Of a stretch of DNA of 64,000 nucleotides, positions 29,630 to 42,700 are shown in pieces. The translations under genes and the position numbers were made by a program. Source of the DNA: Alentia gelatinosa (lineage: Eukaryota; Annelida; Polychaeta; Phyllodocida; Polynoidae); contig OX465584.1 of assembly GCA_950022655.1 (NCBI GenBank), forward strand, positions 30,942,988 through 31,006,987. The letters run 5' to 3'. Every line of letters begins with the position of its first letter. The first letter of the stretch is position 1. Under the pieces are notes generated by a model. That model saw only the letters and a program-made list of their open reading frames with translations, searched no databases and had not been told where the DNA came from.

Positions 29630-30500
29630 TTTAAGGACAGTGACGTCTTTATTAGTGACCACGGAAAAAGAGTGACCACAATAGTGACCACAATAGTGAC
29701 CGTCACTGTTTCGCGTTTCACTATTTGACAGTGCGATCACTGTTGTTTTAATCACTAATAGGACGGTCAATGTTGAAACAATCACTATTATAGTGATCGT
29801 ATCAAAAAGATCACTATTTCTATGGATATTTACAAGACTGCTTGTTGTTACCCAAACCGGAAATGGAAATCAGACGTAAAATACACGTTAATTCGGCGAT
29901 AAAGTCACCTCCAATGGTGAAGAGCTCCATATATATTTGAAAATGACTTGGATAAGACAAAATCGGAATTTATTCATCAAAAACGGACTGTTATTAACAG
30001 TGCAAGCATTTAAAACATCTCAAAGGACTTTAAAATGCTTTTTGCCACTTCTCCGCTAATTTATGCGGCGACCTTGACATTGATTGCACTTGTGCCCAGT
30101 TCCAGTTACACTTACAGTTACAGCTCAGTTACAACTTACAGCACAGAGTAAATATATCTCTACTCTGTGCTTACAGCACAGAGGAGAGTTACTCTGTGGT
30201 TACAGCTCTATGATTAGAGTATTTAGACTATAGTTCATCGTGTTTTCACCGTATCATGTGAAGTATACCTTTGTTTGGGCCAAATACTAATAGTGACATG
30301 TATAGCCTTGTCACTAATATCGACCGTTTTAGTGATCGTTTTCAGAAAAATCACTAGTGATGATCATGACTATGCAACGCAAAACGGTCACTCTCAATCT
30401 GTCACACCTGTAACTGATCACAGTTTTGCGATTATCACGACTATGAAATGCGCTGCGCTGGAAACGATCATTATTAATGATTGTCACGACTATAAAACAC
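29630..30500. repeat. Degenerate TAGTGATC/ATCACTA-rich repeat region
   Basis: Words TAGTGACC, TAGTGATCG, ATCACTA and GTCACTA recur on both strands at 29640-29820 and 30285-30480. A 40-base block near 29640, CTTTATTAGTGACCACGGAA, reappears at 33311 as CTTTATTAGTGATCATGGAA. No protein family is recognised. Confidence 0.5.
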
Positions 30501-33500
30501 CACCCTGGAACGAATGCCAGTTTGTAATCATATCCTATATGGGGTTGATAAATAGTGAACGTGAGTTGGCTACAGAGCCATTTCACAGTGCATCATTACT
30601 ATATAGGCCTTTATCTCACCCCTGGTACAAGTTTAGCCATAGGAGTAACATTTCAAAAATATATGCAATGATTAACCACGTCTCCATAACGATTGCAGCA
30701 AATCTAAACTTGTTGAGTATCGTTTCTTTATACGATTCCCGATACATATATGAGCAAATGAGCAATGCTAAACAAGTGACCTGAAGAAAATGTAAGGCCA
30801 ATGACAATCTATACAGAGGCCAATAGTGTCTGATCTCTTCTAGCAGAATTAAAAAATTTATATATATACTAGCGACTTCGTCGCGTCATATTTGAGAGGG
30901 TGAAGGCTTAGTGGCGCCCCCTACTATTAATACCTGAAACCATCAAATAGTTCCCAAGCAACATTTCATGAGACACCGATTTTACCGACTACCAGCGAAA
31001 TGTGAAAGGAAATCGGGAAACTACACTTCCAAATAATGTTTTTAGTACATCTAGAAACAAATCATAAGAATATAAGTACATCTGTGTAGAGAAAAACAAA
31101 AAATAGTAGCAGGATTCAGTTAAGTACTGTACGAGAATCTCACTCTCGTGGCCCTTCAATCTCCAGGCCTAGATCGGGTTCACTATGTCTCTATGTATGG
31201 GAGCAACTTCAAGCGGATTCGACGGAATTCTACCGTTTTAAATATAGTAGGTAATAAGCCCTGGTGATTGTGGCAGAGTTAAGATAATAAGTGAGGTACT
31301 GTAACACCTGGGAGTGCCATGTCTGTAGAGTGGGAGCTCATCATACTAAGACTCTTGTTATCTGCCATGCAAGACGTCTAGTATTCGCAATCTTTTAAAA
31401 ATGTCAAACATATGAAAACAAGCCAGGACTATTTTCACCACAAGAAAACTGCAATGATTTTAAAGTTTGTAGGCTGTGCATGAATATGCTAAGACTATCA
31501 AAGGCAATACCGCTGTTAGGAGATTGCTCCATGACTCTATGTGTATTACAGCTCCACTGTATTAGTATCTATACTCAGTTCAAGGGTCAATGTCAGGTGA
31601 TAGCCGTGCAATGTAGCTTAGCGAAAAAAGTTGTCTTTTTGGTGCCTCCACTGTCTCAATAGAACACCCCTTAAGATAGAGCAGCAGGTACATAATTAAG
31701 CTCCCGTTCCAGCATGTCCAGACAGGCTATTGGTTCACATCCTAGATGGTGGATATCTTATCCTATAACTATGATACACCAGTTTGCAGTCATTGCTCTT
31801 AAACCATCATTAACAGTCTGCATTTCTCAAGGGCCGGATAGCTGCATATTAGAGGATTTCATTATAGATAGTTAAAATTTGCATGCCAGAATTCACCTGG
31901 CTTTATTTACTTATCATTACATTATTTGTGTACATATACATGTATGAGAAAGAATCAATTTAAGGCTATTGCCTAGAGAAGGGGGGCATATATCTGGGTA
32001 TTTGTCTTGGGGGGGGGGGGGGGGTCATTTTGAGGTATTTCTGAGGGGGGGGGGCATTTCATTTGGAGGTATTTCCGAGGGGGGCAATTTATTTTGGAGG
32101 ATTCGCCGAGCAAAACCCACACACACCCCTGCCATAAATAATGTACGCTCCCTTAGGCAATTATATAGAACTTACAAGCACGCTCTGATAAGCTTAAAAT
32201 TCCACCATATCCTGTGGACCTGCAGCAGAGAGTACCGGGTACCGTAGGCTAAGTTAGTAAGTAATCCTCCACTGACGTGGTAATTGGGCGAAAATAGGGC
32301 GGGAACACTACGAGTTGATTAATTAATTCTACGATACGGTAGGTCTATCGGAAAATATCAGGGGAAATTACATTTCAGACACATCAGAACATCTAAACAT
32401 CAATGCACTAATTGAAGAGAATTCTTGACATAGTTCGAGCGGTGTTTGCAAGCTAGGGCAATGTTTTGCCTTGGCTTGTTTGGGCCAGTTTGGTTTGACG
32501 TTTTGACTGTAACAAACGCTATATTTGCCAATTGTCACTTGAAGTTTAAAAGTGAGTATAGTAAAACCAGTTCCTGTGTGCAATATATAAAAAGGAACAC
32601 CCAATTAGGTAATGAATACGAATGGAAATAGAATGAATCGCTCAGACTTACTTGCCTAACGGACTCTGACAGTTAACTCAGACCACTCTGAAGGGAAGTT
32701 TACATCTTGATATGGTTATCTAAGTGTAGCAGTGTGTAAAAGAAGAGTGTCGCAGTGAGGAACCAGAGTACCGTAGTGCGTCCCAGTGTCGCCAGGGGTC
32801 GAGAAGCGCCACTACTAACACGCAAGCCGGGTGCGTCATGCTAAATTACCGCCAAAACGAACGGAAAGTGGTGTTTTGTTGATGTGATTTGCGTTCATTT
32901 AATGGCTAATACCGTATACTAAACGGACTACCAACTAATGACACAACAGCAGAGGCAAATCAGGTTGATAATGAGTGCATCTTGGAATTCTTATCCCAAG
33001 AACCATAATTATTAATTTATAATTTAATAATATGCCGCAACTGAGTGGGGTAAGAAACATTTATAAGGGGCACGGTCATCCAAGGCCGTGGTTTCTGTAA
33101 TTATTTGATCAGAAAATTGTCTATAGGTACGGACGGTATACCATGGCCCTGAAACTAACAGGCATATATTATGTTTTTGAATGGTTTAACGAAGGAAATA
33201 CGAGAAGAATAGTACCAAGTACTTTATTAGGCCACGGACTTGTGACTACATTGAACTGTGATTAGGCCTACTCAGGCTACTGATTCCCATTTCTGTTTTG
33301 TAGACAACGATGTCTTTATTAGTGATCATGGAAAAAAGAGCACTGATTTAACAGGAGACCGTTTCGGTGATAGGTTTGTACGGAACTCCGTACCGTACTG
33401 TTCTGTGCGAACCATAAATTATTATCGAGTTTTGTCGCTTGTACAAGCATGGTAGGTCATTCTATATTTACTATATACCGGAAATTAAGAAAAATTATTA

Positions 33501-33880
33501 ATTTCATTTGGCTTAACAACAAAATTTTAATGAACATTTACGGGAGTGTTCCGTATTTTCCCGTACGGAACACTGTTCCGTACAGTATTTTTACGTTATA
33601 TGGCGAAACGGTGCATATTTACAGTATATATGTCATGGGTATATACTAAAGAATATTACTTATTATTCATATTATCATTTGATGCAAAAATATGCAGGTG
33701 AAAACAGGCAGTCTGGCAATTTATACCTTATATCAAAGAATAGAAATAGTTTTGAATCACACAGATGTACGTTTAATTGAGCAATACAAGAAGGATCCGC
33801 TTTAAAAAATATATAAAGTGGTACCTTAAATTTCATAAAAGGATACTTGAGTAATGAATAATGAAGTCAATCACAAGGAA
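30500..33880. other. Intergenic stretch, no gene recognised
   Basis: Contains G-rich tracts at 32010-32024 and 32046-32053 and the DVFISDHGK-encoding block at 33306-33345. Otherwise only short frames without recognisable homology. Confidence 0.4.
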
Positions 33881-33891
33881 TGTAAGCAAAC

Positions 33892-33897
33892 CTTTAT
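33892..33897 (-). promoter_or_regulatory. Candidate polyadenylation signal for the TCAF-like gene
   Basis: TTTATT on the plus strand reads AATAAA on the minus strand, about 540 bases beyond the stop codon at 34436. Single hexamer only, so tentative. Confidence 0.3.
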
Positions 33898-34435
33898 TTC
33901 GCCAATCATGAGCAAACACCACATTATGAAATATCTCCAAAGTTGATCACTTTTATGTTGTTTTTTCGTGGAGCTTTGGCATCTCAATAACCTTTACAAA
34001 TTAAACATTATTCAAACTGGCATATACTGCAAGCATATCTGTAATGATACCTTATCCCTGGTATTACTTTCTATTACCGAAATAGCATACTATCTACCAT
34101 TCTTTACTAAATCGATTAAGCGGGATATAAGAATAGCTTTCTTGTGGATATCATAAACAAATCTGAATAAATATATACTCACCAATTATTTTGATACATG
34201 ATTTTATCTATAGATAAATACAGACCCTTGCTTTTTAGTTTTTCTTCATTGGATGACGAACACATAAGAAGAAATTGCTCCAGGAATATCGCATCATATC
34301 CAAAATATTGCTAAAAGTACTTATAGCATTTATAATGCAGATAGACAAAATCACCATATTTGAATTTGAATCCCCATCCAATCATATGCCTTCTACCAAA
34401 CCGATAAATTATAGAAGGAAAGGGCATTAACTCTC

Positions 34436-36589
34436 TCAGGCCGCATTAAACAATGCCATCACCTTTTCAACTCTTTCGGGAACCATGTTTGCTATTTCAT
34501 CTGATGGCACATACAAAGGCAGGTCTGACAAAGACTCATTCACAGAGTCTGACAGAGGAAATCCCCACAGTTGAAACAATGGGCACAGATTTTGACCCGA
34601 AACTTTTGAGAAACAAGTCACCCAGTAGTCGACCTGGTTCTGAAACCCGCTTGGTCTTTGATGACCTTCCAGCTCTCTATATATCTGAAACACCCTCTTG
34701 AAGGCGTCCCAGCCAAAGTCTCTTGCAAGTTGGGCATAGATAAAAAGCCCAACATGTGGATTTCCTTGCCAGCCTCGTTCAAATGATTCCCCATCTTTCA
34801 GATACCGCTCTGCAGCTGGGAGATTCCTTTCTAACCAAGGATGTATCCAGGGTTTCTTACCACAATGTACATCCATGGCATAAAGGGTGAAGATGTTGCA
34901 GGTCACTTCTCCAGTCCCTTCAAATGTCCACATTGGATCTTGTAGATTGTGTCCCAGCTCATGGAACATGCCCCAGCTACCTTTAGTGGTAAGTCCTTGG
35001 ACATTCAACAGACTGACATCACTGGCTCCTTCATGAGCAGGAACTGCAACATCTAGGCAGGTAACAATAGGATAACCGGCATGCATGTATCCTGCCCGTG
35101 GTTGCTCATCAGTCACCACCCACTCCCGTCGTCTCTGTTTTAGATCAACACCAGCTAAGGAGAAATGCGTCTCAGCAAGGCTGTCCCAGAAGCCTACAAC
35201 CTCTTCAGGATTATCTAGGCTACGCACTGAGGAAGCAGGGACTGTCAGCATGAAGTGATTCCCAACCAAATCTGCCCAAAGACCTGGACTCTCCCGGCGA
35301 ACTAACCAATCAGCCTTCAGATCTTCATTGTTCACATCATAATATGGAGCTTTAACAACGTTTTCCAGTGTAGCGTTCAGGGATGCATTTGTGAGTTGAT
35401 CACTCACAAAGTAGACCAGTCCTCCACTGGGAGTTTTCAATGCAGATTCTTTGCTCATCAGAGTCATGCTAACCTGTACTGTTGGCCATCTGCGCCAGGG
35501 TGCATCAGTAGCAAAAAGTTCATCTGTATGCGAACCTATAGCCACTGTCCACCCATAGTCATCCCCTGGAAGTTCAACATCCTGCAGTCTGATGATGAGT
35601 TCCTGCCCTGCTGGCACATAGTAACCGGTCGGGTGATAACACCTCATTTTATGCTCAGGCACATCTATCTTGACCTCAGCACATTCAGTAGGAACATCAG
35701 GCGGCAAATCTCCAGGGAATACTTCCACCGAAGGCAGCTTCGTCAAGCTTCTTTCCTCGTCAAAGGATTTGAAAGCTCTACTCATGACTGTTACCAAAGC
35801 CTTCTCAGCTGAAGTCTGAGCTGGTTTGTTTGGAGTTGGGCAGCAGTTGATCTCTGTACACATCTTTTCTATAGTGGTATGTATCTGATTCTCCATTTGA
35901 CAGAATTCCTGCTCAGGAAACCATTGCAGATTTGCCTGTATTGCTGCAGAGCAACAATTGAATACCTCTGAATCTTCTGAATCTTTCAGGGCATGGAGAA
36001 GATGAGAATGGCTTGCACAATTTTCCTTGACACAAACCTGCCCACTTGAGCCATAATAGCAAGGTGTGAAACAAATACCAACTTCTTTGGTGAACATATT
36101 AACTGGAATAGATTCCAGGGCATAATTGCTATTCAGTTGTAAGAATCCCCAAGGTGTTGTACCGACTACCATTGCTCCGCCGCTTTTAAGAAAACTGAGC
36201 AATTTCTCCTTGAGCTCATCCTCAACAACACCAGAATTCCATATCAGCAAAGAACCTTTTGGAATTTCTTCTTCAATTTCCTTGATATCCATGACCTTTG
36301 TCTCTTTGGAGAAACATCCCTTAGTGACCCACTTGCTGATGTTCTTATAGAGTAGCAGATCATCACTCACATCTTCATTCCATCTATAATTGTTTATCGA
36401 CAAGTAGGAAGTGTGAGGAAAAACAACAATTCGCCCTTCACCAAATGTTGCAGCAGCAATGAGAACCTCATGTTTGCTGTTGCAGAGTACTGGCAGGGCA
36501 TTTTCTCCAAAGACTACAAGGCTTCCTGGGGTGCCATAGATGGGCACATTTTCTACACCATCCAATATGACTTCAATGCAGTCCTCCAT
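34436..36589 (-). CDS. TRPM8 channel-associated factor-like protein with M60-type peptidase domain
   Basis: 717 residues in one coding exon. The N-terminal third (about 1-250) is the TCAF/FAM115 glutaminase-fold-like region, with GEGRIVVFPHTSYL and AMVVGTTPWGFL. Residues about 310-620 form the peptidase M60-like domain, PTGYYVPAGQE near 320 through GMFHELGHNLQ at 541-550. The gluzincin zinc site is intact: H543, E544, H547, and a downstream glutamate, E561, in GTGEVTCN. Vertebrate TCAF1/2 bind TRPM8 and alter its trafficking; a channel role here is an inference from the family. The protein is shorter than the ~900-residue vertebrate members. An acceptor (CAG at 36633-36635) precedes the ATG by about 45 bases, so there is an untranslated first exon to the right. 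Confidence 0.9.
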   Translation of the reverse strand: MEDCIEVILDGVENVPIYGTPGSLVVFGENALPVLCNSKHEVLIAAATFGEGRIVVFPHTSYLSINNYRWNEDVSDDLLLYKNISKWVTKGCFSKETKVMDIKEIEEEIPKGSLLIWNSGVVEDELKEKLLSFLKSGGAMVVGTTPWGFLQLNSNYALESIPVNMFTKEVGICFTPCYYGSSGQVCVKENCASHSHLLHALKDSEDSEVFNCCSAAIQANLQWFPEQEFCQMENQIHTTIEKMCTEINCCPTPNKPAQTSAEKALVTVMSRAFKSFDEERSLTKLPSVEVFPGDLPPDVPTECAEVKIDVPEHKMRCYHPTGYYVPAGQELIIRLQDVELPGDDYGWTVAIGSHTDELFATDAPWRRWPTVQVSMTLMSKESALKTPSGGLVYFVSDQLTNASLNATLENVVKAPYYDVNNEDLKADWLVRRESPGLWADLVGNHFMLTVPASSVRSLDNPEEVVGFWDSLAETHFSLAGVDLKQRRREWVVTDEQPRAGYMHAGYPIVTCLDVAVPAHEGASDVSLLNVQGLTTKGSWGMFHELGHNLQDPMWTFEGTGEVTCNIFTLYAMDVHCGKKPWIHPWLERNLPAAERYLKDGESFERGWQGNPHVGLFIYAQLARDFGWDAFKRVFQIYRELEGHQRPSGFQNQVDYWVTCFSKVSGQNLCPLFQLWGFPLSDSVNESLSDLPLYVPSDEIANMVPERVEKVMALFNAA

Positions 36590-36639
36590 TGCCAGTTATC
36601 ATTCACCGATTCAAAGTTCTATACCAACTGACCTGTGAA

Positions 36640-38000
36640 CAAAGAAAGACAAAATGAATATCTCTAGAAAATGGAACTGAAACATAACCAAAACCGACAA
36701 TTCAATGATAGATTTCGGCAAAATGATTCAAGTTAGGCTAAGTTATGAATGGCGAACGATGATATTTATAAACATATCAACCCTGATTATCAAAATTAGA
36801 GATCAATAGTTTTAGTTCTGCTTACCCAAATCTCAATACGTACCACTGACTATCACGCTCTCTGTACGCTAGACAACATTATCTTGTAAGTTGGATGCTT
36901 ATATAGATCAAATGTCAGCTGTTGGTGTTGTCCTGATGAGTCATATCATAGATTTAACATGTACGGTAAATAGACCAACTGAAAGTCAGGAGACTATTGA
37001 TCTTTAACCAGCTGTGTATTCTATGTCTGATATTGATTAATAAAGTTGTCTCTCTGTAATGATCCACATGGCCGTAACGATTGGTGTTCACTCTATTACG
37101 AACACATACAATTAGTGAGCATCAAATGTATTAGCGCTAGGGAATATGAAATGCCTGCAGAGATTAAATTATTTAAACATTGTACAGACAATTACTCATA
37201 GATATGCGTCATTCATAAATACTCGAATATAAAGCAAAGTTTCTGGGAGGCTATATAAAGATTGACTCAGAAATAAGTAAGTAATGAAGCATCTGTCGCC
37301 AACCCTGTAGTGGTAAAACACATAGATCTTAATATGTAACTGACGGATAGAATGATACAGATGGTCATACAGAAAGGGGTGTCCCTTGTTTTGGAGGCAT
37401 GACGATTCTTAGGGCACGCACTAAAATTGTGTTTTATATTAGCAGATGTAGAACACCTGGCCCTTTTGCATCACTGACTATTAAGAATTTCTTTCTTTCA
37501 GTGTTTGTCTACTGAGCCTTATTTGCTATGTTATTGACATAACTGAGCTATGTCATAGGGTAAACTGTAGGAGCATCAAAATGATCAATCCTGAAGGATT
37601 TTTTATGCGCTACAAGCTCAACGGGAGAACCGAAGCTCAATCCAGGCAAAGGATTCCTTAACACTAGGCACTAAGTAACAGTAATGGGGGGACCAGACCA
37701 GCTTAACCGAAGTATAGCCGCCAAGGCTCAACCACAGATAAAGTATTAAAGACCACATTACGTGAGATCCGAAGTCGTTCCTTCCTCACCGAAGAAATAC
37801 CAAGTGTATTAATTCTTTATGCAATAGCTGTTAGAGGAATCTACAGCAGACCAATTTCTGGTAAAATTCAAGGTAGTATATTTTGTGACCAGAGGTGTTA
37901 TACCACGTCAAACATAGTTATTTTGCTTATCTAATTCTACTTTAACTAGGACGTGGGAAATGTATGTATCTGTTAACAAATCCAATTATTTCTACCTTCT
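36640..38000. other. Intergenic region between two minus-strand genes
   Basis: Should hold the promoter and 5' exon of the TCAF-like gene and the 3' UTR of the phosphatase gene. Neither could be delimited from sequence alone. Confidence 0.4.
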
Positions 38001-38026
38001 TTTAGGCTGCAGGGGGACTTCCACAT

Positions 38027-39588
38027 TCACTGAGGTTTTTCACTGGGTATATCCACCTCACTGGGCCGTGAGAGACTTTCGATGTCAACGTTCTCATCAA
38101 AATGCTTCTTTTTCCAGAGAGTCTCATTGAGGTCACAGAGCTGCTGAAGGAATCCCGGATTGGGGTTGATTTCCCGCTTCTCGCGCACAGCTCTGACTGC
38201 CTCCTGAGCTGTCAGATGGTGAGTGACCATCAGATAGGCCAGGGCGATGGTGGCAGAACGACTGAGACCCTGCCGGCAATGCACCAACACCTTCCCTGCA
38301 AAGTAGACAAATCTTGTAAATATACGTTCTCAGCCTTTGTCATTTAGATGTCACAATAGATGGCAGAAAATAAACACTATAAACCAGTTACGACAGACTT
38401 ATTACTATCTAACTATGCACCTACCTCTATAAAGTAATACCTGCTGCTGGGCATGACGTATATATATTGCTCGGACACACTGTCAGGCTGTGCATAAAAT
38501 AGCGTTTTTCGTGATTTTTAAGTATATGATGATAAGGAAATTTAGTTACTGGGCCCATAGCGATGGCTCTTTTAGGTCTTTCATGTCCGTAACAATGCTT
38601 AAGTTCATGAAGCCTCTGAAAACATCCTTGGCTCTTCCATGATTTTGTGTTTCAGGAAGACCGGGAATATCTAAGATACAGTTCTGATATTGGCCACGGA
38701 AATTTATATTCTTGAAATGAAAACTTGAATTTCCATGGAAACATGGATGACTGACATTTCAGATATCATACATAAGAGAGGCACACATGCCTTTCTCTTC
38801 CTACACACCTCCTGAATGTAATGCCTCCTTAATAAACTGTGTAGTTTCATCAAAGTAGCGATCTATATTGAAGTTCATGATATCTGTGGCCTCGATGCCT
38901 TTCCATGCGATGCCGGCCTTTCTGTAGTAGACATGGTTAGTGTTCACGTGGTAAGCAGTTTTCCCCAAGGCTGTGTTTACTACGTGAGTCACTCCTAGAC
39001 GCTTAAGCTGGTACGTATTCTTTGCGCTTGACCTGAACATTGAAATAGAGAGGGCATTGTAAACAAGGGACGACTTATCAAAATACTTGCTGATGATGTG
39101 ATTATTCCTCAGAGAAATTGACATACTCCATTGAGATGGTGGCATAGAGATATCATTATCATGCCACAATTATTCTATCCTACCATAAATCAAACGTAAC
39201 AAACAAAAAGGAAGAAGGCCTACTATAATTTATCCCTTTATATATAGATATCATTTATGATGGTGAAAATTGTAAGAGTTGTTGAAAATAGTCGTGAATC
39301 TGATAATTACTGATAGAAATAAGCGTTTTACGGAGTATCAAATGCTAATCGGTGTGGGTGAGTTGGCATAAGGTAATGGAGGCAGTAAGGAGCTAGGTAG
39401 TACAATTTAAGGTTTAGACATGAAACCTGGACCTACTCATCTCCGACGTAGAGAGCCGGCCACACCTCGTTGAGATCATCAGTGGGCGTGAGGAAGCAGC
39501 CACCTGTCTGAAAGGTAATGATGGCTGTGAGCTCCTCCACAGTACAATGTGGCTCCTCTCTCTGCTTCTTATGCTTCCTATGTGCCAT
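38027..39588 (-). CDS. Atypical dual-specificity protein phosphatase (DUSP3/13/26/29 clade)
   Basis: Cysteine phosphatase of the small atypical DUSP group, which dephosphorylates Tyr and Ser/Thr, often on MAP kinases. Three coding exons in reading order: 39588-39437 (ATG), 39032-38809, 38295-38027 (stop). Phases 2 and 1 join exactly and give 214 residues. Exon 1 ends with the clade hallmark NEVWPALYVGDE. Exon 2 has LGVTHVVNTA and the general-acid loop with D101. Exon 3 has the P-loop HCRQGLSRS with nucleophile C132 and R138, then AYLMV and NPGFLQQL. The catalytic set is complete. The best match is DUSP3/DUSP29-like; exact orthology is not decided. An acceptor lies 3 bases before the ATG, so a 5' untranslated exon lies to the right, possibly beyond the retrotransposon at 39.7-42.8 kb. 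Confidence 0.92.
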
Positions 39589-39665
39589 CACCTGAGTGGA
39601 TTAAAACATATTTCGTATCGGAACCTCTTCCTAAGTGCCATAACCTGCATGGATTAAAACTCTCA
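39575..39665. repeat. Short direct duplication over the phosphatase start codon and acceptor
   Basis: GTGCCATCACCTGAGTGGAT (39583) is repeated about 51 bases on as GTGCCATAACCTGCATGGAT, both followed by TAAAAC. On the minus strand this duplicates the acceptor-ATG junction of the phosphatase gene. The second copy keeps an ATG-like context but its acceptor is changed. Confidence 0.7.
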
Positions 39666-39715
39666 GCTGAGAAACGAAGGTAAGCTCACATGTTTCAATA
39701 TAGAGGGGTGACTAC

Positions 39716-42700
39716 TTAAGTTTGTCTGTATGCTAAATTAGATGAGCTCAATTATATCTTTCAAGATATAGACCTTCTCACGATAACGGAAACATGGTTA
39801 ACTAATAAATATGCCAAAAATATGCTAAACCTAAAAAACATGACAATATTTAGAACAGATCGGAACTATGGTTATGATAAAATAGGAGGAGGCGTGGCAA
39901 TATATGTCAACAATAGGTACATACCATACGTAACAGTTATAGATAGATATACTTATTCAAACGAAATAATAGAAAGTCTGATAATAACTATGGAACAACC
40001 TAATCATAAGAAAATGTTAATTGTGTCAATCTATAGACCACCTGGAAATGAAATAGACTTCTTTTATGAAACACTTAGTTCAATAATTCAAGATAACGAA
40101 TTCAAAAATCATGAGATATGGATTCTAGGCGATATGAACGTAAATAGCTTAGCTTTAACTTGTAATAAATATAAACGTATGAGGGAGTTTCTAAACGACA
40201 ATATGTTAGAGCAATTAAAAACACATCAGACTTTTCTATATGGCAATGGATCAAGCACAATAGATCATATTTACACTAACTCCAAATATATCATAGAATC
40301 GGGCAACATAAACTATTTTTTATCGGATCATGTAATGATTTTTGGACTACGAAAAAAGAAAAGAGATAAATCAGTAAGGAAAATTATTAAATTTAGAAAT
40401 ATTAATAAGATAACAGAGGATGAACTAAACAATTTCTTTAATGGATATAATATGGGAAGATTAGTGGAAGGCACGGAGGAGTGTGAGAATTACATAAGGT
40501 ATATAACCAAAAATATAAGTGAAAATTACCCAATAAATACAAAAGAAGTAAGGACACACCAGGGAATGGTGATTTCTAGGAAACTATCAAATAAAATAGA
40601 GTTAAGAGCTAAACTTATAACGTCTTACAGTAAAGAACATAGCATAGACACACTTAAAAAAATTAGAGGGTTGAGGAGGGAAATAACAAATGGATTGAGG
40701 AACATGAAAAGTGAACTAATAAATAGAAATTTACAAAATAATAGAGATAACCCCAAAAAAATTTGGAGGGTATTACAGCAAACATGGAACCCAACAGATG
40801 GAGAACAAAAAGTATTTCCGGAAATGGATAATATGACTAGGAAGGAAGTTGCGGATGATATGAACGTGTTCTTTTCGAAGATAGGCGAACCAGCAATGGA
40901 AGAAGCAGCTGCAGTACGGCAAGCAAAAGTACTTGATGAGCTACAGAATCCGAAACCAGATGATGAAAGTATAGAAGACAACAACGTGAATGAACCGAAT
41001 GAGCAGTACCAATTGATGAAGACAGATGGAGAAGAGGTAACTAAGATCTTAAGAAAACTGGATGGTGAAAAAAGTACTGGCATAAAGTTGGTAAAAACAG
41101 GAATACTTAGGAAACTTATATTAGTTGAGCCTAACTTGTTAGTACCTGTTATAAATAAAGTCTTAGCTAATAACTATTTTCCAGATATTTTAAAAATGGG
41201 AAAGATTACGCCACTACCGAAAGACGGTGACTTAAAGTTATACGGAAACTGGAGGCCGATTACGGTATTGCCTATGTTATCGAAAGTTATCGAAAAGATC
41301 TTTAATAAATATTTGTTAAATGAATTACATACTAGAAATGTACTTGTTGAAGAGCAATTTGGATTCTTACCTGGAAGATCCACAAGCCAAGCTATTTTTA
41401 CATTAATTAATGAAGTTTTACTTGGACTAGACAGGAAGAAAACAATAGCCATATTATTCATAGACTTCTCCAAAGCGTTTGATAGCGTCAATCATTCCTT
41501 ATTAGTTGAAAAATTGGTAAACCTACACATAAATAGCAATTTAATAAATGTCATAAAAAATTACTTAACAAATAGAACTACAATTTTGAAAGTTAATGAT
41601 ACCTTTTCTTCAGAACAACCAATTAGTTACGGAGTGCCCCAAGGTTCGGTCCTGGGGCCATTGTTATTTATATTGTTTATAAACTGTTTACCTGATGTAT
41701 TACATTTTTCGAAAGTAGTTATTTATGCGGACGATGTAGCACTGATAGTATCAGGAGATACTCAGCAGGAAGTGTTCTTTCGTGTTGAAGAAGAACTAAG
41801 AAATATAATTACATGGACTAACAAGAATTTTATGAAACTAAATACGAAAAAAACCAAAATTATGTGGGTAAGTAATAACAACAGGATTGATAGAACTAAA
41901 GCTGTGAAATACGGCGATGAATGTATCTTACCTGTACAAAGATACAAATATCTGGGGGTGATCCTAGATGAAAGAATGAATTTTAAAAAACAGGTAGAAA
42001 AGGTAACCAGGGAATTAAATATGAAATTATTTAAGTTAAGAAAGATAAGAAAGTATCTTAACACCGAGGCATGTATAAAAATTGTAAAGCACATGCTATT
42101 ATCAGTAGTTGAGTATTCCGATCATGTGTATTACTGTATAAACAAGACTCTACGAGATAAATTACAACTATTGTTTAACAAAGCTCTAAGAGTAGCACTA
42201 AAGATAAAGAAACCAACAGACATGCACATGGAAGAGGTTATGAGACTATGTAAGGTGAGGCCTTTAGTAAATAGGAGAGCAGGCCACCTAATGACACTTG
42301 TAAGATGGTGGAGTAGATACAACAAAAATGTTTTTGCAGATGGAAATGACAGAACACGAAGTCAGAATAAAATAAGATTAAAAATAAAGAGACCCAGGAC
42401 GGAAAAATACAGGAAATCACCTCTTTATGTGGGTGGATTACTATGGGATACTCTGGCGCCAGAAATACAATCGATTGATAGGATAGATAAATTCAAAATG
42501 AAAATAAAAGAGGTGGTACATACAATGCCTGTAGAGAACTAGACTCTAACTACTGAAGTGCTGGCTTTGAAATGTAAAAGGGTACATAATGTATAGAGCC
42601 ATATGTATATGTATATAATCTGTTTTTCCTATGTTTGTTGTATATGTATGTATAATCTGCCTATACTGTACTGTCCTGTAATGTCCTGACTACGATACGG

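Noticed and set aside
40625..42420. Minus-strand frames under the retrotransposon
   Set aside because: Shadows of the plus-strand endonuclease/RT frame; Ser/Phe-rich antisense translation.
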